From assembly GCA_903772945.1 (NCBI GenBank), contig CAICTM010001497.1, positions 1-28,169 on the forward strand: a stretch of 28,169 bases of DNA, read 5' to 3'. Source of the stretch: Seminavis robusta. Lineage: Eukaryota; Bacillariophyta; Bacillariophyceae; Naviculales; Naviculaceae. Under the pieces are notes generated by a model. It saw only the letters and a program-made list of their open reading frames with translations. It did no database searches and was not told the DNA's origin. Position numbers and translations under genes: made by a program. Positions 18,068-25,751 of this stretch are shown piece by piece. How positions within the stretch are numbered: the stretch's first letter is position 1; each line of letters opens with the position of its first letter.

Positions 18068-19141
18068 TTTGCAATTGATAGGTATTGAATAGAAGATTGG
18101 TAGGAAAGGTAATTGAATAAGGTCTGGGGGGGGTTGATCTGGCCTAGGCTTATCAACAATCGCAAAAGTCTTCCTTGTTCGGTTGGGTATGCAACTCTAG
18201 CAATCCGGTTGAACAAAAAAGTGAGCTCATCATGGTGACATCCAAATTGGGATGACAGATTCTGCCAGATGTTTGGGATGACGGATTCTGCCAGATGAAA
18301 AATGACTGATGATGAGACGAGACTGAGCCACTGATGAGCACTGATTTCATGCTCTATAGCACCAACACACCTAACAAGACCCTTCCTGGCCCTCTTGGAG
18401 TGCTTGGGTGTTGTTTGGTTGCTCTTTGATGGTGTTGGTCGCCGTGTTGGGAGGGTTCGGAGGGTGCTGTTGCGGAGGCTGTTGCGGAGGCTGTTGCGGA
18501 GCCCGCTGCGCAGGTCGAGCTGCGGAATGCGAGCGTCAAACACGATTGAAAGATTTAAGTAAAAGACTGAATGACTGCTCAAGGAAGCGAAGTGACTCGA
18601 CTCGTCACTCGACTCGACTCGACTCGACTCGACTCGACTCGACTCGACTCGACTCGAACCGAATCGAATCGAATCGAATCGAATCTTCAATCGAATCTTC
18701 CCCAACCCAAACCCACGAGTACGACTCCTACTTAGCCAGCACAGTTGTTGCTGACGTGTAGAATTCCGAAAGCGAGGTGGACCAACCAGAATGCAAAAAA
18801 AGGTCGGAACCAATTCTCGGAAGCAACAAATTCTCAGAACAATGCGTGGTGCTTGTTCCCGTGGTTGGAGAGGCAAGGCAAGCCAACTGTAAGCAAGAGA
18901 GCCAATAGTAAAGATCCGTTGCAGAGAGATCCATCAAACATCCACAGGAGCCATCGTCAGCACAAAAGTTGGAGTTGGCGGTTTGCCAGTTTGATGATTT
19001 CTCATTCCAAGAAGTGCTGAACCTTTTGTCACCCTCAAGTTCATTATTCTATCCATCACTTTCTTTCGGGACCCATCAACCACCCATCACTACACTCTAT
19101 TAGTAGAAGATATTTCTATACTTCTTTGTAAAGAAACAACA
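18068..19141. other. Intergenic region rich in short tandem repeats
   Basis: Contents: two copies of GAT-GAC-(A/G)GATTCTGCCAGATG (about 18250-18300), three GCTGTTGCGGAG copies (about 18468-18500), and the pentanucleotide arrays listed separately. Long reading frames here are products of these repeats. No gene is supported. Confidence 0.6.
18596..18692. repeat. Pentanucleotide arrays (CGACT)n then (CGAAT)n
   Basis: About eleven tandem ACTCG units are followed directly by five to six GAATC units. The unit switches by a C-to-A type change partway along. The same CGACT/GAGTC unit occurs at 9297-9355 and the CGAAT unit at 22715-22737. Confidence 0.95.
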
Positions 19142-19939
19142 ATGTCTCCTTCCTTTCAAGCGTTGGGTTGTACCAAGAAGATGTTGACTCATGTGGGAGT
19201 TGGCATGGGCGCGGCCAGTTTCTGGCGAGGCGCGTGGTATGTTCTCGATGATCAATTGTATCCGGAAGATGCCAACAAGAGTGCCGCGGCCAGTTTGATT
19301 TTGGGTACGGCCGGCATGGCTGCCTCACAAGGCATTGTCTATCGCGCCATGATGGTCCAGTCTCGCCTCTTCAAGCCAGCGGCCCGTTTTGGAGCCCTTT
19401 ACACCATTGCCATGTCGTGTGTCTTGGTATGGCGCGGCACGTGGGTTGGATGGGATTGTGTCTACGAGTACTATTACAATCAACATTATCACACAGACTC
19501 GACACAACCTTTGAAAGATGGACATGTCAACCAGTCCTTTCTCGATCATGGTCCGGTCGGATTCGCCATCAAGTCGACCGATCCTGGTCACTTGACGACG
19601 AGTGGATTGGCATCGCACTGTGCTGCCATTGTCGTGCTGGGAGCATGCGGTGTCTTTGCATCCGTCTTGGCACCCCCTGCGGCTGTGTCGGTGATTCGAG
19701 ATCTCGCCATTCAGTCTTCTAGGCGCAGTCATGCCACCTATTTTAAACCCAAGTACATCAAGGTTCGCGACACCATTGACAATCGAGCGTACGAATATGT
19801 GCCGCATTTGGCGGGCTACCTCAAGTCCCCCTCGGCACCGCCCTCGCCGCTCCAACGAGGAGTGTTGGCTACGACCGTACGAGGATTCAAAAGTGGAACT
19901 TCCACGAGACGAGCCGGACTCAAGGAGTTTTCTGGGTGA
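19142..19939 (+). CDS. Fuseless-like multipass membrane protein
   Basis: The product is 265 residues from an ATG after AAACAACA. Four or more hydrophobic segments lie at about 15-35, 46-70, 80-105 and 158-185. The motif FWRGAWYVLDDQLYPED (27-43) recurs as VWRGTWVGWDCVYEYYY (about 95-111). This paired WRGxW...D pattern recalls the Fuseless domain of eukaryotic multipass membrane proteins, first known from the Drosophila synapse and widespread in protists and fungi as uncharacterised members. The C-terminal 70 residues are basic and soluble (SPSAPPSPLQRG). The molecular role is unknown even in the family. The assignment is from memory of the motif and should be treated as tentative. The gene itself looks intact. 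Confidence 0.7.
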   Translation: MSPSFQALGCTKKMLTHVGVGMGAASFWRGAWYVLDDQLYPEDANKSAAASLILGTAGMAASQGIVYRAMMVQSRLFKPAARFGALYTIAMSCVLVWRGTWVGWDCVYEYYYNQHYHTDSTQPLKDGHVNQSFLDHGPVGFAIKSTDPGHLTTSGLASHCAAIVVLGACGVFASVLAPPAAVSVIRDLAIQSSRRSHATYFKPKYIKVRDTIDNRAYEYVPHLAGYLKSPSAPPSPLQRGVLATTVRGFKSGTSTRRAGLKEFSG

Positions 19940-21248
19940 TCCTCCAAGTAGTGAGATGACGATGGATGACATACACACATACACACCAAAGCAACAGTAG
20001 ACGACACGACAATTTTGTAACAGTACATGCTAGGATTTAAACCATTAATAACCATTTAGTACATTAGAGATAACACAACACTTTCATTCAAGACTCTTCT
20101 CCTTTCTGCAGCTAGCTAGATGCAGCACAAACGGCGGGTGTCTGCCGGGATCTTGCCTGGTTCGCTCCTTGAACCACTTGACCAGACACTTCCTCCCCCT
20201 CATCGCCAGGATCGTGCAGGCAAGGCACATAATAATAAATCGCCAGGTTAGGTTCTCTCCACAGATGGCGTCCAACCAAGAATTCAGTTTACTGTATTGA
20301 TTTGGATCTCTACGTACTACTAGCTACGATGCCAGCCAGTGCAGGTATGGTAGTACCCAATGCTCCCGGCTGCAGTGCGGCACTGGATGATGAACCCAAC
20401 CAACCCGAGTTGCACATGGGCCGAGATTTCATTGCCAATGTTTTGGCCATGATGCAGCATGGAGCCCTGGAGCGAGTACCGTAAAAACCAGAAAGGCTTG
20501 GTCCCCTGATTTCGCAAATAGAAAACTACATCGTATTGCTTTTGTTGGTCACATTCATTACATCACCCATGAATACGACGCGCACGACCCATCTCATCAA
20601 ACAACGCCCCTTACAGAGTACGGTACCAATGAACAGGAGCGGGTGTCTACGGTAATCAAATTCTGCAGGCAAAAGGAAGACCCAGATACTTTCTCCCCCT
20701 CATCTCTTTCTCCTGGATCGTACGGTACATCCACAAGAGGACTAGTGTAGGAACCTGAAATGAAAGGATGAATGTAACTCACGAACTGGAAACACTTCAC
20801 CTCGCCTCACGTGCAAGCATTGCCTTTACCACATTTTGCCCATTTTCTGTCTTTCTTAAAGTTTTCCTTCCGGATTGTTCCCCTTTTGATATCGGCCACG
20901 ATAATCTGCATGGCCTCCGTTGTGGCATTTTTTAAGCGTCAAAGATGACTTTAATGCATCAATCAAACGCTTCAACCAGTATGAGTTCTTCGTCTACGGA
21001 ATTGAAGCGTATCAGGCCGGGGCATTGGACGGAATCGTCATACGCCTTGTTGCTGTTGCTGTTGCTGTTGCTGCTGTTGTTATCTCCTCCTCGAACAAGA
21101 GCCAGCTGCAGTTGATTCCCCACCAAGATCGATCCATCGCTGGCAAACACGGAATACTCGACATCCAATCCCACTTCGGAGGGATGTCGTAAGTATGCCG
21201 CATTAGCTACCAATGAGCTGATCCGTGCCCTGATCCAAGCCTTCAAAT
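19940..21248. other. Gene-poor region with small ORF and diverged repeat pair
   Basis: One short ORF at 20329-20484 (51 codons, ATG to TAA, MPASAGMVVPNAPGCSA...) reads smoothly but has no recognisable family, and is reported only as a possibility. CAGA(C/T)ACTT(C/T)CTCCCCCTCATC occurs at 20183 and 20683 with a further shared GGGTGTCT 40-50 bases upstream of each, a diverged direct repeat. At 21050-21080 there is a GCTGTT/GTTGCT trinucleotide tract. Confidence 0.4.
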
Positions 21249-21408
21249 GGAGCGTCCGAACAGATCGCGCCGAAACGAACAGATCGCGCCGAAACGAACA
21301 TCAAATCGCGTCGAAACGACATCAAATCGCGCCGAAACGAACAGATCGCGCTGAAACGTACATACTATTTGGAGCGTCCAAACGGACATGGAGTGTCCAA
21401 ACGGACAG
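21249..21408. repeat. Compound tandem repeat of two motifs
   Basis: Five copies of ATCGCG(C/T)(C/T)GAAACG spaced 19-21 bases apart (about 21264-21358) are bracketed by three copies of GGAG(C/T)GTCC(A/G)AAC(A/G)GA, one before and two after the array (about 21249, 21371, 21390). Confidence 0.85.
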
Positions 21409-21437
21409 GCTGCAGGGTCAGAATTTTGGAGCTTGTT

Positions 21438-21620
21438 TTAAAATGGAGTGACAATCACTTCCTCGGTCCACTCCGCCGGAATCCTGTTCCACCAAGAGTG
21501 AAAGCTCGGAGAGCACGGCAAATGCGGCAGACGCGGTAGACTACCAATCCAACCACCGGTATTGGCAAACTTGTTGTTTTCCAGGCAAAAAGTTGTGTGT
21601 TGGCTTTGGAAAGCTCCCAT
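21438..21620 (-). pseudogene. Possible LRR-like scrap
   Basis: The minus frame contains TTFCLENNKFANTGGWIGSLP and, about 20 residues on, NRIPAEW. These resemble one LRR (xLxxNxF...SLPxL) and an IPxEW repeat junction. Neighbouring frames give no further repeats. The evidence is weak. Confidence 0.3.
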
Positions 21621-22740
21621 CGCATGTATGCATTGGCTTGGAATGCCCAGACTGCGCGGCCAGTACTACGCCACGGGAAAACACAGTGGCTCGGTGGAAA
21701 AGGCGAATGCGGCTGTGAAATCCAAAAAGGCATCTGCCACATGGTCCGGCGTATGGTTGATGAATCAACACATCCTTCGAATCGAGTCGGCCAAAATATG
21801 CAGGGGCCAAGCTCCTCAGGTCTCACGTGAAGCAAGTGCTTCGACCTCCTGGATGTCTTTCAGATAGTGACTCCAAAGGATGAAGAAGAACATGGCTTTG
21901 CCTGCTCAAGCAAAACAGAAGTCCAGCCAGGCAGTGGACTTTTTCCAGTATGCAACTAACTAAGCTCACCCCAGAGGCTGTAGCTTTGAGCACCTACTTT
22001 TACAACTCCTGTGTGCAAAAGAGCTTTTGTCTCTACATGAGTGGGGAATACATGTCACTCACATTCACCCTGCTGCATCAGAACAACACAGCATGCATCC
22101 CAGTCGATACTCTGTATTGCCGTGAAGCAACCTCTACATCAAAGCGATCGCGTCGTTCTACCTTGGTTGCTTTGGACGAGAACGACCTAGCTCGCTTGAC
22201 GACTACTAAAATCCCTAATCGCCTTCCGTACACACCAGGCGGTGACCATGCAGGAAGAGTGACTTTGACAACAAACAAACGAACAAACAACGGGGAACCG
22301 GCCCTAAATTCTATGTTACATTTTGTGCTTATTGTACAACGAAGACGACGAGATGCAGTTGGAGTTCGCTACTGTATTACAAGATGGTTCTCCGTTGATG
22401 GGGGAGTGGGAGATGTGGTCAGATAGATGTATGTGGTCGTAGATCCACTTCGAGATCACCCTCAACTAATGAAAATCCAGCTGGACTGCATACGTTTTGT
22501 CTCATTTCAGCTTCGCAGCGACAGGTCTTTTGACCACCATCGTGGCTCTTTCGTACATGTACGTACCGTACCGTACAGTACGATCGATTGCGAAGTTCCC
22601 AACCAAAAAGCTGAGGCCTCGAGGGTGTTGCGGGCTTTTGCTCGTCATCTTCTTGTTTTGGCATTTTGATTTGGCAGGGATCTTCCGGAGTGATGAATTA
22701 TGCATAGTGAATGACGATTCGATTCGATTCGATTCGCGTC
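21621..22740. other. Gene-poor region
   Basis: A 158-codon plus frame (21950-22426) exists but lacks family features and has mixed composition. I do not call it. GTAC-type palindromes (ACATGTACGTACCGTACCGTAC) lie at about 22555-22580, and a GATTC pentanucleotide array lies at 22715-22737. Confidence 0.4.
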
Positions 22741-22865
22741 GAGTCGTGGCTAAATCAGAATCCTAATCATTTTTTGGAGCCACCCTAATCAATTTTTGGA
22801 GCGGCTCCAAAAATGGATTAGGGTGGCTCCAAAAATTGATTAGGATTCTGATGTATCCACGACTC
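22741..22865. repeat. 125-bp near-perfect palindrome (hairpin)
   Basis: Each base i pairs with 45606-i. Arms are 62 nt with about four mismatches and a one-base centre (22803). Each arm itself contains two copies of CTAATC(A/C)ATTTTTGGAGC. It lies 236 bases upstream of the SRP receptor gene start. Confidence 0.97.
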
Positions 22866-23100
22866 CATTTGTCCGAGGCTTTAAGTCTTCTCAACTACAC
22901 GTACTGGTACCGGTACCGGTACTTATTCCATCCCTTACCCTTTAGAAGGTGATCTCAGTTTAAGGAGAGGGCTAATTTTGCGAGAAAGGCGACAGCACTT
23001 TACACCACCGCGGCATAAAGTCAGATCCATCGGTCTTATTGTGTTGTGTTGTGTTGTAATTATCAACGAGAGACCAGACTAGACCAGACTAGACTAGACA
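22866..23100 (+). promoter_or_regulatory. Upstream region of the SRP receptor beta gene
   Basis: This short stretch carries GGTACCGGTACCGGTAC (about 22907-22922) and, immediately before the ATG, a small tandem repeat of AGACCAGACT/AGACTAGAC (about 23068-23100), presumably 5' UTR. No TATA box stands out. Confidence 0.4.
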
Positions 23101-24105
23101 ATGGAAGAAGAAGAGATTGACCTTGACACTGGTATCCGTCGTATCATTCGACAGGAAGAACCACCGCCTCCTCCCCGCAACACCAATAAGATGCAAGATG
23201 GTCGAACGCGGCTTCGGCAAGGTGTTTCGCCGTTTCTTCCTCCTCCCGTTGTGAGAGCCATGTCGACGTTGGATCCTCTACTGGAACCATACGTAGGACC
23301 GGAAGCTTCCATTACACTCTTGACGAGTCTCTTGGTGTGTGTCGTCCTGGTGCCTCTGCTGCAGTCACTGGTTGGTACTACTACCGGTAGTACCAGTAAA
23401 GCATATGACGATGAGGAAGACGATTTGAAGGACATGGCCATGACTGCAGAAGACTATGGCGATACGGTGATTCTCTGCGGCCCCATGTGGGCTGGTAAGA
23501 CACGCATCTTGTATCATTTGTGTCATTCCAAGGCATCCATGCCAACTGTCATGAGTCTACGAGCCAATGCCGCACTTTTGCCAACATCGACAAAGGAGGA
23601 AGACAACCAAAAGCCACTGCGTGTCCTCGACTATCCAGGACATTCCGGATTGCAAGACGAACTCTTTCGAGAATTGATCCAGTCCAGTCAACAAAATTCA
23701 TTGCGTCTCATCTTGGTCGTCGATTCCACACAACCGCTGACTACGGCGGCCGATTTTCTGTATGATTTACTCCAATATGCCCACGACAATGCGTCCTCAA
23801 AGCCATGGCCCATTTTAGTAGCCTGTCACAAATCCGATTTGAGTTCCTCCAAAAATCCACGACGCATCAAGATATCCCTTCGCACCGAATTGGAAAAACT
23901 ATTGCAGGTACAACAAATGGCCGAAGCGGCGGCTAATAATGACAATGATGAAAACAATAACAACAATAAATGGTGGAAACCAGGAACCGAATTGGATCTG
24001 GATCAATTGGAAAATGTCAAACTGAAATTTGTGGCCACCACGTGCAATGTGGGCGATGGTATTGATCCCATTGTGGCGTTTTGTAAACATGGGACAATGG
24101 AATGA
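23101..24105 (+). CDS. SRPRB: Signal recognition particle receptor beta subunit
   Basis: This is a 334-residue ER membrane GTPase that anchors the SRP receptor alpha subunit for co-translational targeting. A Pro/Glu-rich N-terminus precedes one membrane helix (about 69-92, ITLLTSLLVCVVLVPLLQSL). The GTPase domain carries GPMWAGKT (127-134, P-loop), a switch region with PTVMSLRAN (148-156), LDYPGH (176-181, DxxG as DxPGH, typical of SR-beta and Arf-like proteins), and CHKSDL (242-247), replacing the usual NKxD with HKSD, a substitution common in SR-beta. Late in the domain, an Asn/Asp-rich insert (about 281-295) precedes the final LKFVATTCNVGDG strand. Length is slightly above the usual 240-280 owing to that insert and the longer N-terminus. 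The gene appears intact and intronless. Confidence 0.93.
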   Translation: MEEEEIDLDTGIRRIIRQEEPPPPPRNTNKMQDGRTRLRQGVSPFLPPPVVRAMSTLDPLLEPYVGPEASITLLTSLLVCVVLVPLLQSLVGTTTGSTSKAYDDEEDDLKDMAMTAEDYGDTVILCGPMWAGKTRILYHLCHSKASMPTVMSLRANAALLPTSTKEEDNQKPLRVLDYPGHSGLQDELFRELIQSSQQNSLRLILVVDSTQPLTTAADFLYDLLQYAHDNASSKPWPILVACHKSDLSSSKNPRRIKISLRTELEKLLQVQQMAEAAANNDNDENNNNNKWWKPGTELDLDQLENVKLKFVATTCNVGDGIDPIVAFCKHGTME

Positions 24106-24680
24106 AATGAATCGAATCATGAGGAATTACAGCTACGTGGTATGCGACTCATTTGATACTGACGATCGATTCGAACCATGACAGTGCCAATGTCGCTGCT
24201 ACACTTGCTACGGAACCGATACCGGTACCAGGGCATAACGCTCCTTCTTCCAGAGATCAAACAGCTCACAGGCTGCTTTTGTTCTCGACGTTCTGACTAC
24301 ACATGCTACAGTTTTGAGAGACAGGATGTTTTCCATAAACTACAGGATATAGCGGATAATTTCTAAGGGTAAAGTAGGTACTATTGTAGTATCACTGGTG
24401 TTTACTTCTAAAGGTCAAAGGGCAAGGAACGAACAGTTGCATCTGTGTTGGATTGGAGACAATCAGCAGGATCTGGAATCGAATCGAATGATTGAATCCA
24501 CCAAGAAGGCAGGCAAGCTGGCACAACAAACTCTTATCGCGTCACATCTCTTCCAGATGATGAAACCATCGATTGATTGGACGGTCATTCAAAGCGTTTG
24601 TGCCATCTTAGCCATCACCTCTCCACATCTGGTAGCTTCTCATGTCTCATCTCTTTCGAATGCTCAACCATCCCTCCTGC
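24106..24680. other. Convergent 3' region between SRPRB and the FrnE-like gene
   Basis: This region holds the 3' UTRs of the two converging genes, so it is where a SECIS for the minus-strand gene should lie. Plus-strand frames here overlap the other gene's antisense and are not called. Confidence 0.5.
24553..24632 (-). promoter_or_regulatory. Weak SECIS-like hairpin candidate
   Basis: On the minus strand CCAGATG (24632-24626) pairs perfectly with CATCTGG (24559-24553). Between them lie GTGA (after a purine-rich 5' bulge), an inner GATGG/CCGTC stem, an A-rich loop and a 3' CGAT. The order (helix, RTGA, stem, AA loop, GA, helix) recalls a SECIS. However, the helix next to the GTGA/GA quartet pairs poorly and the spacing to AA is longer than usual. 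Low confidence. Confidence 0.2.
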
Positions 24681-25491
24681 CTACTCTTCGAGTTCTTGGA
24701 AAATTTCTAGAAATGTTTCCGGTGGTTGTGCTCCCGAAAAGCCATAAGGTTTCTCTCCTTTGCCACGGTTCTTCTTTCCAATGACAAAGTAGGGAACACC
24801 CGAGATTCGATACTTTCGTCGACCTTGATCAATCTCGTGTTGCACTTCATTTGCAGCCTTGTCTTGTGCCAAAAAGGCTCTCAGATCCTCTCGTTCCGAA
24901 GGAGGAAGGTCCAGCTTTTCCACGGCAATTTCTACCAACGTATCAATCAAAGACAGATTCTTGCCTTCTTCGTACAGTGCCTCAAAGAGAGCTTGATTGG
25001 AGCGACTCGTGTCGCCTCCTCTCTGTGCAAAGTAGCTCACCAGCTGATGTGCCTTTGTCGTGTTGGGCCACCACTTCCAATTGTCAAAATTGGCGCCAAT
25101 CTTGCGTCCCTCTCGTTTCATACTATGGGTCCATCCATCGCCACCCCAACGCCGTCGATTGTACGCCAAGTACTCTTCGCCTTCTCTTTTCGTTCCGGGG
25201 TCAATCATAAAGGGCTTCCATTCAATGGAAATGGGAAGCGCCTTGGGCGCCGTTTTATAGTCGTCTACGGCAATCGCCATGCGTCTCTGGGCGACATAGC
25301 ACCTACATCCATCCATCCATTCAAACGCGTACATACAGAGCAGTAAAACGGCAAGCGAAGCCAATCAGAATCATGAGAGACAGCAAAAACAACTCAAGAC
25401 GAGCCATACCACAAGTACGGTAGGCGCCATCTTACCAGGGTCACGCAATATCACTGTAAATAGTAACTTGGATAGCCTTCGCAGAAGCCAT
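24681..25491 (-). CDS. FrnE/DsbA-like oxidoreductase, predicted selenoprotein (two exons)
   Basis: Predicted join: exon 1 25491-25436, GT-AG intron 25435-25303 (133 nt, GTAAG...TGTAG), exon 2 25302-24681, stop TAG. The ATG at 25491 sits in an ideal context (GCCACCATGG). The product is 225 residues, the usual length for FrnE-type DsbA-family thiol oxidoreductases. Exon 1 reads ASAKAIQVTIYSDIA, then TGA (25443-25441), then P and the start of W. Exon 2 completes W and continues CYVAQRRMA. The family signature at this place is SDxxCPWCYVG, so TGA replaces the first active-site Cys and predicts a U-P-W-C site (Sec17/Cys20). Further family features are IDPGTKREGEEYL, WWPNTTKAHQL and the cis-Pro loop SGVPYFVIG (near residue 189). 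Without exon 1 the protein lacks its redox strand. The frame-perfect splice argues against a pseudogene, but a nonsense mutation is not excluded. Confidence 0.8.
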
Positions 25492-25751
25492 GGTGGCAAG
25501 GTAGGATGCAGATAGGACAAACCAACTACTAAAGACGACCACCGGCGGCAGCTTCCTCATGGTCGGTGGGAACCAAGAAAGCTGCAGAAAGATCGCGTCG
25601 AAAAGCGTCGGCGATGAGTAGAGGTCGTAACAATAATAAAATTTTAAAACGCTGTGCCCACGGCATTCCCTAAACCCGATACAGGTAGCTAGTCAAGTCT
25701 AAGGTAGTCTAGTTATAAGCATTCAAAAACACTGGACTTTTGCCAAGATTA

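Noticed and set aside
18064..18876. 270-codon minus ORF
   Set aside because: Its core is SSRVE repeats translated from the CGACT pentanucleotide array, and there is no family signal.
21950..22426. 158-codon plus ORF
   Set aside because: It starts at ATG but has no domain, membrane segment or recognisable motif. It is likely chance.
24398..24784. 128-codon plus ORF
   Set aside because: It overlaps the end of the FrnE-like gene on the other strand and shows no family features.
25303..25364. Start of the FrnE-like protein inside the intron (MASLAVLLLCMYAFEW)
   Set aside because: It looks like a signal peptide but gives GCRC in place of the family CPWC motif. The spliced exon restores the signature exactly.
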